Source of the DNA: UBA4132 sp037133675
GTDB lineage: Bacteria > Pseudomonadota > Gammaproteobacteria > Methylococcales > Methylomonadaceae
Length of the DNA stretch: 49,582 nucleotides
Direction of reading: 5' to 3'
Assembly (NCBI GenBank): GCA_037133675.1
Contig: JBAXNR010000021.1
Location: 1 to 49,582 of the forward strand
The notes beneath the pieces are model-generated. The model was not told the origin of the DNA and did not search any database. It saw only the letters and a program-made list of their open reading frames with translations. Positions 7,215 to 16,188 of the stretch are shown one piece after another. How positions within the stretch are numbered: position 1 is the first letter of the stretch; every line of letters begins with the position of its first letter. The position numbers were made by a program, and so were the translations under genes.

Positions 7215-8465
7215 ATGAATAATATACCCGTAGGTTATAAACAAACGGAGGTGGGGATTATTCCTGAGGATTGGGAGGTTAAGGAATTAGATGAGTTATT
7301 TCAATTTCAAGGCGGTTCGCAACCACCAAAAGAAACCTTTATATTTCAAGAAAAACAAGGTTACATTAGGTTGTTACAAATAAGGGATTATAAAAGCGAT
7401 ACATACGAGAGTTATATACCTTTGGAGTTAGCAAGACGGTTTTGTAATGAGGATGACATAATGATTGGTCGATATGGTCCGCCAATATTTCAAATACTCA
7501 ATGGTTTAAAAGGTGCTTATAACGTTGCTTTAATGAAAGCAATTCCTACCGCAATAGTCTCAAAAAAATATGGTTGGTTTGTTTTAAAACAGGAAACTCT
7601 TTTTCAATTTATCGAAAAACTTTCTCAGCGTTCATCAGGTCAAACTGGCGTTGATTTAGTTGAATTAAGAAAATATAAAATTCCTTTTCCTCCTATCCAC
7701 GAACAAGCCGCTATTGCTACGGCATTAAGTGATGTGGACGCGCTTATCAGTACCTTGGATAAATTAATTGCTAAAAAACGCCTGATTAAACAGGGCGCAA
7801 TGCAGGAACTTCTAAGCGGCAAAAAACGCTTGGCGGGGTTTTCGGATGAGTGGGAAGTTAAGACATTTGGAGAGATTTTTGACTTTTTAACTACTGCAAC
7901 ATATTCAAGAGCAGAATTATCAGAATATGACGATATTTATTATATCCATTATGGAGATATTCACACAAAATTGGATTATTTTTTAGACTTTGAAAAAAGT
8001 AATTTACCGACTATTAAAAATGAATTGGTTAAAAAATATCCACTTATTAAAGATGGTGACATAATAATGGCGGATGCTTCTGAGGATTACGATGGAATTT
8101 GTAAAAGTGTTGAAGTAAAAAATATAGGTTCAAAAAAAGCTATTTCTGGACTTCATACTTTTTTACTTCGTGATAATAAAAACGTGTTTGAAAATGGTTT
8201 TAAAGCCTATATTCAATCAAATATATTTATCAAAAATCAAAATAATAATTTAGCCACTGGTTTAAAAGTTTATGGTGTATCTAAAGTTAATTTGAAAACC
8301 ATTAAAATTCCTATTCCGCCTAAAGAAGAACAAACCGCCATCGCCCAAATCCTCAGCGATATGGACAGCGACATACTCGCCCTAGAAACCCAACGCAATA
8401 AAACCCAAGCCATCAAACAGGGCATGATGCAAAACCTATTAACTGGCAAAATCAGGTTAATATGA
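7215..8465 (+). CDS. hsdS: Type I restriction-modification system, specificity subunit HsdS
   Basis: 416 residues from ATG 7215. This start has AGGAACAGG upstream and opens with MNNIPVGYKQTEVGIIPEDW, a familiar HsdS beginning. A longer open frame from 7137 would translate a REP and is rejected. HsdS sets the target sequence. Two target-recognition domains are seen, each followed by a conserved helix: FPPIHEQAAIATALSDVDAL with KRLIKQGAMQELLSGKKRL (about 153-205), and IPPKEEQTAIAQILSDMDSD with IKQGMMQNLLTGKIRL at the C-terminus. The second target domain is visibly more AT-rich than the conserved parts. The stop overlaps the next start (ATGA). Confidence 0.95.
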   Translation: MNNIPVGYKQTEVGIIPEDWEVKELDELFQFQGGSQPPKETFIFQEKQGYIRLLQIRDYKSDTYESYIPLELARRFCNEDDIMIGRYGPPIFQILNGLKGAYNVALMKAIPTAIVSKKYGWFVLKQETLFQFIEKLSQRSSGQTGVDLVELRKYKIPFPPIHEQAAIATALSDVDALISTLDKLIAKKRLIKQGAMQELLSGKKRLAGFSDEWEVKTFGEIFDFLTTATYSRAELSEYDDIYYIHYGDIHTKLDYFLDFEKSNLPTIKNELVKKYPLIKDGDIIMADASEDYDGICKSVEVKNIGSKKAISGLHTFLLRDNKNVFENGFKAYIQSNIFIKNQNNNLATGLKVYGVSKVNLKTIKIPIPPKEEQTAIAQILSDMDSDILALETQRNKTQAIKQGMMQNLLTGKIRLI

Positions 8466-9049
8466 ATACTCAAAAAAAAACCACTTGCTGGATTATTGCA
8501 GGTCATAATGGCGCAGGAAAAACGACGTTTGCATTAAACTATTTGCCCCAAGTAGCCCAGTGTTCTGCCTTTGTGAATGCTGATTTAATCGCCGCAGGTT
8601 TGTCACCACTCGCCCCCGAAAAAGAGTTATTAACTGCTAGCCGTTTATTTTTAAAAGAAGTCGAACAGTATATTAAAGCAGGTGCTGATTTTTCTTTTGA
8701 AACCACTTTATCAGGGCGCGGTTATTTACAATTAATTAACCGCCTAAAAAGAACAGGCTGGCGAGTTGAATTAATTTATTTAGCCTTACCCAGCGCAGAA
8801 ATGTCCAAAATGCGGGTATTAGAACGGGTTGCACATGGTGGTCATAATATTCCTGTGTCAGCCATTGAACGACGATTTCCACGCAGTCTACATAATCTAT
8901 TAACTGAATATAGTTATCTGGCACATCAAACCCATTGCTTTATGAATGATGGAGTGTCGCCAGAACTTATTTTTGTGCAACAAGAAACCCACAGAGAAAT
9001 TATTAACGAGCCGTTATTTAACCATTTATTGCAACAGGCTAACTTATGA
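8462..9049 (+). CDS. Zeta-toxin-like P-loop kinase (COG4185 type)
   Basis: 195 residues. The N-terminus carries a Walker A loop, GHNGAGKTT (residues 14-22), then FVNADLIAAGLSPLAPE and FSFETTLSGRGYL. That layout is typical of the zeta-toxin/COG4185 kinase family, in which zeta toxins phosphorylate UDP-N-acetylglucosamine while COG4185 members are largely uncharacterised. RVAHGGHNIP and IERRFPRSLHNL match the family's LID-like part. It overlaps hsdS (ATGA at 8462) and its stop overlaps the next 64-residue gene (ATGA at 9046), so it is translationally coupled within the restriction operon. It could be a toxin, a DNA/RNA-end kinase or a regulator. Confidence 0.8.
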   Translation: MNTQKKTTCWIIAGHNGAGKTTFALNYLPQVAQCSAFVNADLIAAGLSPLAPEKELLTASRLFLKEVEQYIKAGADFSFETTLSGRGYLQLINRLKRTGWRVELIYLALPSAEMSKMRVLERVAHGGHNIPVSAIERRFPRSLHNLLTEYSYLAHQTHCFMNDGVSPELIFVQQETHREIINEPLFNHLLQQANL

Positions 9050-9240
9050 AAACCATTAATCCAGAAACGCAAAAAATTTGGGATACTTTAACCAGCGTTG
9101 CCGCTAAAACCTTAGACCGTAAACGGCGTTTAGGTGAATATGCGGTTGTTTATCGGCAAGGCAAACCCGTTATTATCGAATCGGATTATGATGCAGAGTT
9201 TATTGCACAAATTTTTGATGATGCAAAAAAACTTCCTTAA
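9046..9240 (+). CDS. Small protein paired with the zeta-like kinase (possible antitoxin)
   Basis: 64 residues, charged, no membrane segment or signal peptide. It begins MKTINPETQKIWDTLT and has a C-terminal acidic block (IESDYDAEFIAQIFDDAKKL). I recognise no named domain. It starts inside the kinase stop codon (ATGA), the arrangement of many toxin-antitoxin pairs, and proteins of this size often sit beside COG4185 kinases. The antitoxin role is inference from position and size only. There are 28 bases to hsdR. Confidence 0.65.
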   Translation: MKTINPETQKIWDTLTSVAAKTLDRKRRLGEYAVVYRQGKPVIIESDYDAEFIAQIFDDAKKLP

Positions 9241-9268
9241 TTGCATGAACGACTAATAACTAACCATT

Positions 9269-12200
9269 ATGAGCAATATCGGCGAATCTGAACGAGCAAC
9301 CCAAAACCGCGTGATTGCTTTATTCACAGAGCAATTAGGCTATGACTACCTAGGCAATTGGCACGATGAACAGCGCACACGCCCTGTTGAAGTGGATTTA
9401 TTACGCCGATTTTTAAACCAGCCAGCGCGTTATAGTGAAGGGCTGATTAATCTGGCAGTGCAGAAATTCAACACGCTGGTGAGCGATTCCAGCAAAGGTT
9501 TATACCAAACCAATAAAGCGGTTTATGAGGCGTTACGCTACGGCGTTAAGGAGCTTGATAAAGAAACGCAGTTAATGAAAACCGTGGAGTTGATTAACTG
9601 GGCTGAACCGTTAAGCAATCATTTTGCGATTGCCGAAGAAGTGACGATTAAAGGCGAAAATGTTAAACGTCCTGATATTGTGTTGTATGTGAATGGTATC
9701 GCGCTGGGTGTATTGGAACTTAAAAAAGCCACGGTATCCGTCAGTGAGGGCATACGGCAAAATCTGGACAATCAAGAGTCAATTTTTATTCAGCCGTTTT
9801 TTGCTACCATGCAGTTGGTGATGGCGGGCAATGATAGCCAAGGTATTCGTTACGGCACAATTGCCACGCCAGAAAAATATTTTTTAACGTGGCATGAAAA
9901 CCTTGAACAAGAGAATTTATTAACGCTGCACTTGTTGCAACTGTGTGATAAACGCCGTTTGCTGGAGTTGGTGCATGATTTTGTGGTGTTTGATGCGGGG
10001 GTTAAGAAACTGCCGCGCTCTCATCAATATTTTGGCGTGAAAGCCGCTCAGGATTTTATTCGCCGTCGTGAAGGCGGAATTATTTGGCATACCCAAGGCA
10101 GTGGCAAAAGTTTAACAATGGTGTGGCTCACTAAATGGATTCGCGGCTTTAATCCAAATGCGCGGGTGTTAATTGTCACCGACCGCACGGAGCTGGATAA
10201 ACAAATCGAATCGGTGTTTTTAGGCGTTAATGAAGAAATTTATCGCACTAAAAATGGGCAGGATTTAGCCACTCAATTGAACGCGATGACTCCGTGGTTA
10301 TTGTGTTCCTTAGTGCATAAGTTTGGCAGTAAATCCACAGCGGATGATGAATTTATTGAGCAATTAAAACGCAGTTTAGCTGGTAGCGTTAAGGTCAAAG
10401 GCGATTTGACTGTGTTTGTTGATGAGTGTCATCGGACTCACAGCCAAGCGGGGAAGTTTCATAAAGCGATGAAGCAGTTATTACCTAATGCGGTGTTTAT
10501 TGGTTTTACGGGTACGCCGTTATTGAAAAAAGATGCCCTCGATAGTCGTGCGGTGTTTGGTAAATATATTCACACTTATAAATTTAATCAGGCGGTGGCT
10601 GATGGTGTGGTGTTGGATTTACGTTATGAGGCGCGAAAAGTTGAGCAACGCTTAGGTAACAAGAAAAAAATAGATGAATGGTTTGCAATAAAAACCCAAG
10701 GTTTGAACGAGACAGGGAAAATATTATTGAAACAACGCTGGGGGACGCTGCAAAAGGTATTGAGTTCTAAAGACCGACTCGGTAAAATCGTTGCTGATAT
10801 TATTTTTGATATGGGATGCAAGCCGCGTTTTATCAGTGGTAAAGGCAATGCGATGTTAGTTGCTGGGAGTATTTATGAAGCCTGTAAATTTTATCAATTG
10901 TTTCAAGATAATGGTTTTCATCAATGCGCGATTGTCACCTCTTACATACCCACACTTAACAGCATCAAAGGCGAAACCCTAGGCGATAAAGCACAAACTG
11001 AAAACCGCTATAAGTACGATATTTATCAAAAAATGCTGAACGGAAAAACGCCAGAAGCGTTTGAAGATGAAGTGAAAAGGCAATTTATCAAAGAACCTGC
11101 ACAGATGAAGTTGCTGATTGTGGTGGATAAATTATTAACAGGCTTTGATGCGCCACCTGCCAGCACGCTTTATATCGATAACAGTATGCAGGATCATGGT
11201 TTGTTTCAGGCGATTTGTCGGGTTAATCGCTTGGATGGCGACGATAAAGAATTTGGCACTATTGTTGATTATAAGGATTTATTCAAAAGTCTGGAATCAG
11301 CGGTGAGCAGTTATACGCAGGAGGCGTTTGCTGAATACGAAGCCAAGGATATTGAAGGCTTGCTAAAAAACCGACTCAAGCAAGCGCGTGAGCAGTTAGA
11401 CAATGCTTTGGAAGCGGTTAAAAATTTATGTGAAGCCGTTAAATCGCCGCGTAATGATGTGGATTATGGGCGGTATTTTTGTGGCAATAATCTTGCCGAT
11501 GATAATCAGGTACAAGCGAATCAACCTAAACGCTTTAATCTTTATAAATTCACAGGGTCGTTAGTACGCGCTTATGCTGAATTAGCTAATGAAATGAACC
11601 AAGCGGGCTATAGCAGCAAAGAAGCCGCACAAATAAAAACCGAGGTTAAGCATTATGAAGCGACAAGTGCGACTATTAAGCTGACTAGCGGTGATGCACC
11701 AGATTTAAAGCTGTACGATCCAGAAATGCGTTATTTAATTGACAGCTATATTCGTGCGGAAGATAGCGAAGTGATTGCAAATTTTGACAATCTGACTTTG
11801 GTTGATTTGTTGGTTAAAGAAGGCGTGGCAGCGGTTAATCATTTACCTAAGTCTGTTCGTAAAGACCAAGGCGCGGTGGCGGAAACCATTGAAAATAATA
11901 TTCGACGATTGATTATTGATGAAAATCAGACTAATCCAGCGCATTTTAAAGCTATGTCGGCATTACTGGATGAATTGATTATTACATGGCAAGAAAAACA
12001 GCTTAGTTATGATGCGTATTTGAAAGTGCTAGTTGATTTGGCAATACAGACCAAACAAGGTAATGGTACAAATCCATCACGCCCTGCAAGCTTAGTCACT
12101 CACGCCCAAAAAGCCTTATATGACAATTTGGAGCAGGATGAAACCTTGGTATTAAAACTGGATAAGGCGATAACAGACGGTAAAAGAGACGATTGGCGCG

Positions 12201-12328
12201 ATTATCCAGTCAGAGCAAAAGCCGTTAGAACCATTGTTAAAAATCACGTTGGTGAAGATAAAGTTGATTACATTTTTGAGTTAGTAAAAAATCAACATGA
12301 TTACCGAGAGCGTTATTACTGTGGGTGA
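9269..12328 (+). CDS. hsdR: Type I restriction-modification system, restriction subunit HsdR
   Basis: 1019 residues. It supplies DNA translocation and cleavage. The N-terminal nuclease core reads RPDIVLYVNG then LGVLELKK (about residues 133-152, the D...ExK motif). The SF2 translocase follows with Walker A TQGSGKSLTM (about 275), VTDRTELDKQI, Walker B/DECH in VFVDECHRTHSQ (about 385), GFTGTPLL, then the late helicase motifs LLIVVDKLLTGFDAP and QAICRVNRLDG. A C-terminal helical part binds HsdM/HsdS. It appears complete. The start has only a weak ribosome site. Confidence 0.96.
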   Translation: MSNIGESERATQNRVIALFTEQLGYDYLGNWHDEQRTRPVEVDLLRRFLNQPARYSEGLINLAVQKFNTLVSDSSKGLYQTNKAVYEALRYGVKELDKETQLMKTVELINWAEPLSNHFAIAEEVTIKGENVKRPDIVLYVNGIALGVLELKKATVSVSEGIRQNLDNQESIFIQPFFATMQLVMAGNDSQGIRYGTIATPEKYFLTWHENLEQENLLTLHLLQLCDKRRLLELVHDFVVFDAGVKKLPRSHQYFGVKAAQDFIRRREGGIIWHTQGSGKSLTMVWLTKWIRGFNPNARVLIVTDRTELDKQIESVFLGVNEEIYRTKNGQDLATQLNAMTPWLLCSLVHKFGSKSTADDEFIEQLKRSLAGSVKVKGDLTVFVDECHRTHSQAGKFHKAMKQLLPNAVFIGFTGTPLLKKDALDSRAVFGKYIHTYKFNQAVADGVVLDLRYEARKVEQRLGNKKKIDEWFAIKTQGLNETGKILLKQRWGTLQKVLSSKDRLGKIVADIIFDMGCKPRFISGKGNAMLVAGSIYEACKFYQLFQDNGFHQCAIVTSYIPTLNSIKGETLGDKAQTENRYKYDIYQKMLNGKTPEAFEDEVKRQFIKEPAQMKLLIVVDKLLTGFDAPPASTLYIDNSMQDHGLFQAICRVNRLDGDDKEFGTIVDYKDLFKSLESAVSSYTQEAFAEYEAKDIEGLLKNRLKQAREQLDNALEAVKNLCEAVKSPRNDVDYGRYFCGNNLADDNQVQANQPKRFNLYKFTGSLVRAYAELANEMNQAGYSSKEAAQIKTEVKHYEATSATIKLTSGDAPDLKLYDPEMRYLIDSYIRAEDSEVIANFDNLTLVDLLVKEGVAAVNHLPKSVRKDQGAVAETIENNIRRLIIDENQTNPAHFKAMSALLDELIITWQEKQLSYDAYLKVLVDLAIQTKQGNGTNPSRPASLVTHAQKALYDNLEQDETLVLKLDKAITDGKRDDWRDYPVRAKAVRTIVKNHVGEDKVDYIFELVKNQHDYRERYYCG

Positions 12329-13022
12329 TTTGCTGATTAATGTAGTCAGAAAGGATATAAAAAACTTACATCTGGGTGTTTATCCGCCCGATGGTCGCTT
12401 GCGTGTTGCTGTGCCGTTAAAAACAAACGATGACGCAGTGCGCTTGATGGTTATTTCTAAAATGGTTTGGATAAAAAAACAGCTTGCTAAATTTGCAGGA
12501 CAACAACGGCAAGCTCAGCGGCATTATGTATCAGGTGAAAGTTATTATTTAAAAGGACAGCGGTATTTATTAAATGTGATTTATCACCCTGCCGCGCCTA
12601 ACGTCGTTATTCGCCATAATACCCATATTGACCTAACTGTTCGGTCGGGAAGCTCCGAAGAAAAACGCCAGCAAGTGATGACTGAATGGTATCGGCAACA
12701 GCTAAAAGCACGAATCCCAGCACTGATTGATAAATGGCAGTTGATTATTGGTGTAGAAGTGCATGATTGGGGTATCAAGCAAATGAAAACCAAATGGGGA
12801 ACGTGCAATATTAGCGCACGACGTATTTGGTTAAATCTGGACTTGGTACAAAAACCCGAACATTGTTTGGAATACATTATTGTTCATGAATTAGTGCATT
12901 TATTAGAGCGACATCATAACGATAAATTTACCGCTTACATGGATCAGTTTATGCCGCAATGGCGTACTTATCGTGACGAGCTGAATCAGTTTATTTTGAA
13001 TCATGCGGATTGGAGTTATTAA
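12297..13022 (+). CDS. YgjP-family (DUF45) zinc metalloprotease-like protein
   Basis: 241 residues. The signature is HELVH (residues 197-201) followed by LLERHHNDKF, the DUF45/WLM-like zinc site. MKTKWGTCN and ISARRIWLNLDLVQKPEHCL are the other family blocks. The substrate is unknown. It overlaps the end of hsdR by 32 bases, and genes of this family very often directly follow hsdR in type I operons, so it is probably cotranscribed and may help maintain or process the system. Cytoplasmic, no signal peptide. Confidence 0.88.
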   Translation: MITESVITVGDLLINVVRKDIKNLHLGVYPPDGRLRVAVPLKTNDDAVRLMVISKMVWIKKQLAKFAGQQRQAQRHYVSGESYYLKGQRYLLNVIYHPAAPNVVIRHNTHIDLTVRSGSSEEKRQQVMTEWYRQQLKARIPALIDKWQLIIGVEVHDWGIKQMKTKWGTCNISARRIWLNLDLVQKPEHCLEYIIVHELVHLLERHHNDKFTAYMDQFMPQWRTYRDELNQFILNHADWSY

Positions 13023-13051
13023 AGGAGTGCAGCGTTTTTGGAGGAACGAGG

Positions 13052-13372
13052 ATGAGTAATAAACGATTAGTAATGAATTCTTTTTGTGCGTGGGATGGTG
13101 AAACGTTAGTGCTTAATATTCTAGGTACACCTAGCGCAAAACAGGATGCAATTGGCAAAGTTAAAGGTAATCAACTTAAAATAAGTGTTACTGCAACCCC
13201 CGTGGGAGGTAAAGCAACAGATCACATGGTTCGATTCTTGACAGGGATATTTGGAGTAACAAAACATGATATTGAAGTGGTGTTTGGTCGGTTTAATGTC
13301 AATAAACAACTGCGCATTAAATCGCCTAAAAAACTACCGCCTATTATTGACAAATATTTATCTAGTTTATGA
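13052..13372 (+). CDS. YggU family protein (DUF167)
   Basis: 106 residues from ATG 13052, which has a strong GGAGG ribosome site; an upstream in-frame ATG at 13010 has none. The DUF167 pattern is clear: LNILGTPSAKQDAIGKVKG, then SVTATPVGGKATDHMVRFL and VFGRFNVNKQLRI. The family is small, widespread and of unknown function. In many gammaproteobacteria it follows yggT; here it follows the restriction island. Confidence 0.88.
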   Translation: MSNKRLVMNSFCAWDGETLVLNILGTPSAKQDAIGKVKGNQLKISVTATPVGGKATDHMVRFLTGIFGVTKHDIEVVFGRFNVNKQLRIKSPKKLPPIIDKYLSSL

Positions 13373-13491
13373 ATCTAAACACGGTATCTTCAAACCCCGT
13401 TCACTGCCGTACAGGCAGCTTAGAAAAGTTGACCAACCCGAATTTTATAAACCACAAGGTATTTATGAAACTGTTAGAAATAAGTGGCACT

Positions 13492-13968
13492 ATGAAAAAC
13501 AGCATTTATCTCGCACTCGCCTCCGTACTGATGACTGCTTGCACGGATGAATTAATAATACCATTGATGATGCCGCAATATACGTTTCCAACATCCGCTT
13601 CACAAAGCGCGACCACCGTATTTGGACACCCAAAAGATGTTGTTTTTATAGCCGCAACTACTGCTCTGCTCCATAACGGCTATAAAATCACGCGCTCAGA
13701 CTCAATTGCGGGGATTATTACTACGGCACAGCAGAATTTACCGATAACCGAGGCTCAGGCAGATTGCGGATTATTAAAAATGAATCCGTTACCCGATAAC
13801 AAAACTACGACAAAAACTGCAATGACCGTGACGATCATTTCTCACAAGCTAACAGTGCAAGCAGAGATTGAGGCGGTATACCAACCCACTAATGTAACTC
13901 TGACTTGTATTTCCAGAGGCGCACTGGAACAAAACATGGTACAAAAAATAAAGGCTGAGATTCGATAA
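13492..13968 (+). CDS. Putative lipoprotein of unknown function
   Basis: 158 residues from ATG 13492. I chose this start because it puts a lipoprotein signal at the N-terminus: MKNSIYLALASVLMTAC, with cysteine 17 as the likely lipidation site. The longer frame from 13369 begins with untypical sequence. An alternative start lies at 13465. The mature part (HPKDVVFIAATTALLHNGYK, SIAGIITTAQ) resembles small envelope lipoproteins with an alpha-beta fold, but I do not recognise the family. Confidence 0.7.
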   Translation: MKNSIYLALASVLMTACTDELIIPLMMPQYTFPTSASQSATTVFGHPKDVVFIAATTALLHNGYKITRSDSIAGIITTAQQNLPITEAQADCGLLKMNPLPDNKTTTKTAMTVTIISHKLTVQAEIEAVYQPTNVTLTCISRGALEQNMVQKIKAEIR

Positions 13969-13969
13969 A

Positions 13970-14227
13970 TTTTTGATAAAGCGTGTGAATACCAACTTTC
14001 TTGACAACGTAGCTTTACAACGCCTAGTAACGGGTAAAATTGTGCCATACGAAACCACTCTTTTTCAGTCAGTAATTGATTTTCAGGCTGATGTATGGCT
14101 AATGATTTTTTAATAATTCCTGATAAATCTAAATCGCTTTTAGCTTGATTGGCAACGACTGAAATAATCACGATATTATCGTAGCAATAGCCTAGATCGT
14201 TGTTGATCTGTGTTCTGTAATATTCAT
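13970..14227 (-). pseudogene. Possible broken gene on the minus strand in a 460-base gap
   Basis: No intact plus-strand gene lies between 13969 and 14428. On the minus strand an ATG at 14227 has an excellent ribosome site (GAGGAG) but its frame stops after 11 codons. A different frame stays open past it from 14240 and reads EYYRTQINNDLGYCYDN, then ISVVANQAKSDLDLSG and EKEWFRMAQFYPLLG, protein-like sequence without a start in the right frame. This looks like a frameshifted gene. I do not recognise the product, and its end is uncertain because the frame runs antisense into the lipoprotein gene. Confidence 0.35.
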
Positions 14228-14284
14228 TTTGAAATTCTCCTCAAATCAAAACCTAAAAATCAGCCGCCGTTTGGGTGCGGGTGG

Positions 14285-14326
14285 TTAGCGGTATTCTATT
14301 GGACTACTCTCAAAACCTACCGCTAA
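14285..14326. repeat. Nine-base inverted repeat in the gap before the APE genes
   Basis: TTAGCGGTA at 14285-14293 is complementary to TACCGCTAA at 14318-14326, with a 24-base loop. It lies about 100 bases upstream of the flavoprotein gene. It could be a weak terminator or a regulatory hairpin; there is no T-run of note. Confidence 0.5.
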
Positions 14327-14428
14327 AAATCGTTGTGAATGTCAGGGTTTGATTAGTTTCAACTGAGCCTGTGAAATTCAGTTAGAATAATCCATAAACT
14401 CACTGTTGTTAATCAGGATAACCATCAA

Positions 14429-15646
14429 ATGCGTAAAATCATTATCATAGGTGCAGGGCCTTCTGGCAGTATTGCGGGGGCGTTGTTGCAGAATAAAGGT
14501 TATCAGGTCACTATTTTGGAACGGCAATTGTTTCCGCGTTTTAGTATTGGTGAAAGTTTGTTGCCGCAGTGTATGGAATTTATTGTGCAGGCGGGGATGC
14601 TGGATGCGGTTGTCAATGCGGGGTTTCAGTTTAAAAACGGGGCGGCGTTTGTGTATCGTGAGCAACGGTCAGAGTTTATGTTTGAGGATAAATTTACCGC
14701 TGGCATGGGAACGACTTTTCAGGTTCAGCGCGGGCGGTTTGATAATATATTGGCTCAGGAAGCGGAACGCATGGGTGTGGATATACGCTGGCAAACGGAA
14801 GTGATGGTGGTGGATTTTTCAGGCGATAAACCGACGCTTGAGGTGCGTGAACCGTCGGGTGATGTGGTGAATTATGAAGCGGATTTTGTGCTGGATGCCA
14901 GTGGTTTTGGGCGTATTTTGCCACGCTTGCTGGATTTAGAATCGCCGTCGGGTTTTCCTGTGCGAAAAGCTCTGTTCGGTCATATTGAAGACCGTATTGA
15001 TAACACGCAGTTTGATAGAAATAAAATCCGTATTACCGTGCATCCTGAGCATAAAGATGTGTGGTTTTGGTTGATTCCGTTTAGTAATGGGCGCAGTAGT
15101 ATCGGCGTGGTTGCGGAAGAATCTTTTTATCAGTCGATGAATGATAATAAAATCGCGTTGTGGGATATTATTAATCAAGATGACGGCTTGCGTGAGTTAT
15201 TGAAAAACGCGGTGTTTGATGAGCCGATTAATACCATTGTTGGCTATTCTGCCAATGTCAAAAGTCTGTATGGCAACGGTTACGCGCTGTTGGGCAATGC
15301 GGGGGAATTTTTAGACCCTGTGTTTTCATCAGGCGTTACCATTGCCATGAAGTCTGCCAGTCTTGCTGCTGAGGTGTTGGATAGACAATTTAAAGGCGAA
15401 ATAGTCGATTGGAATACGGATTATGCCTTGCCTTTACAACGTGGCGTGAATACCTTTCGGGTGTTTGTTGATGCGTGGTATGACGGACGTTTTCAGGATG
15501 TGATTTTTCATGACCGTCAGCAACCTGAGGTTAAAGCCATGATTTGTTCAATACTGGCAGGTTATGCGTGGGATGAAGCCAATCCGTATGTTAAAAATGC
15601 GCGTAGCCGATTGGATACGCTGGTTGAGTTATGCCGAGCCGATTAA
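14429..15646 (+). CDS. Halogenase-like FAD-dependent oxidoreductase of the aryl polyene cluster
   Basis: 405 residues. The FAD-binding GxGxxG loop is at the N-terminus (IIIGAGPSGSIAGALL), followed by LERQLFPRFSIGESLLPQ and, in the middle, DVWFWLIPFSNGRSSIGVV, which resembles the WxWxIP motif of flavin-dependent halogenases. LLGNAGEFLDPVFSSGV is the second FAD-contact motif. Related proteins occur in aryl polyene and xanthomonadin clusters, where their reaction is not settled. The stop overlaps the next start by 16 bases, so it heads the cluster segment present here. Halogenation should not be assumed. Confidence 0.85.
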   Translation: MRKIIIIGAGPSGSIAGALLQNKGYQVTILERQLFPRFSIGESLLPQCMEFIVQAGMLDAVVNAGFQFKNGAAFVYREQRSEFMFEDKFTAGMGTTFQVQRGRFDNILAQEAERMGVDIRWQTEVMVVDFSGDKPTLEVREPSGDVVNYEADFVLDASGFGRILPRLLDLESPSGFPVRKALFGHIEDRIDNTQFDRNKIRITVHPEHKDVWFWLIPFSNGRSSIGVVAEESFYQSMNDNKIALWDIINQDDGLRELLKNAVFDEPINTIVGYSANVKSLYGNGYALLGNAGEFLDPVFSSGVTIAMKSASLAAEVLDRQFKGEIVDWNTDYALPLQRGVNTFRVFVDAWYDGRFQDVIFHDRQQPEVKAMICSILAGYAWDEANPYVKNARSRLDTLVELCRAD

Positions 15647-16188
15647 TCTGTGTGTTGCTGGTTTGTTTGAATAGCTGTGCGGTATTAACGCCTGTTGAAT
15701 CGGTTGAATCAGTTATACCAATGGCAGCACCGATAGACCCACCCAGACGTATAGTACAGCAAATCACCGCCATTTGGGCAGATAAGCAGGAATCGCTGTT
15801 GTGTGTGTTGGAACTGGATAAAAAACACATCGCTATTGCAGGCTTAAGCAATGAGGGCATGAGTTTATTTAATTTAAACTATGACGGCAAAACGCTCTCG
15901 CTGGATAAAAGCCCATTATTACCCGCCGATTTTTCGCCTGAATATATTATTAAGGATTTACAATTGGTCTATTGGTCGCCTGTGGAGTTGCAAAAATTAT
16001 TGCCTTTGCACTGGCGTTTAGAAGCTGATAATAAACATCGTCGTTTGTATTATGATGATGAACTACGCGTTGAAGTTGAGTATTTACAGGCTGATACGGC
16101 GTGGGCTAAATCGGTTACTGTCATCAATCACCGCTATCATTACACGCTACACATTAAAACCGTCAGTTATGAAACTTTATCTGAATGA
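15631..16188 (+). CDS. DUF3261 lipoprotein of the aryl polyene cluster
   Basis: 185 residues. Lipoprotein signal: MPSRLICVLLVCLNSC with a plausible lipobox LNSC. The mature part contains LDKKHIAIAGLSNEGMSLFN and YIIKDLQLVYWSPVELQKLL, which I recognise as the DUF3261 pattern, a family tied to aryl polyene clusters and presumed to act in lipid/pigment handling at the outer membrane. It overlaps the flavoprotein by 16 bases and the following ketosynthase by 20. Confidence 0.75.
   Translation: MPSRLICVLLVCLNSCAVLTPVESVESVIPMAAPIDPPRRIVQQITAIWADKQESLLCVLELDKKHIAIAGLSNEGMSLFNLNYDGKTLSLDKSPLLPADFSPEYIIKDLQLVYWSPVELQKLLPLHWRLEADNKHRRLYYDDELRVEVEYLQADTAWAKSVTVINHRYHYTLHIKTVSYETLSE

Noticed and set aside
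14429..15646. Calling the flavoprotein a halogenase
   Set aside because: The fold and the WxWxIP-like motif are suggestive, but related proteins in pigment clusters have no proven halogenase activity.
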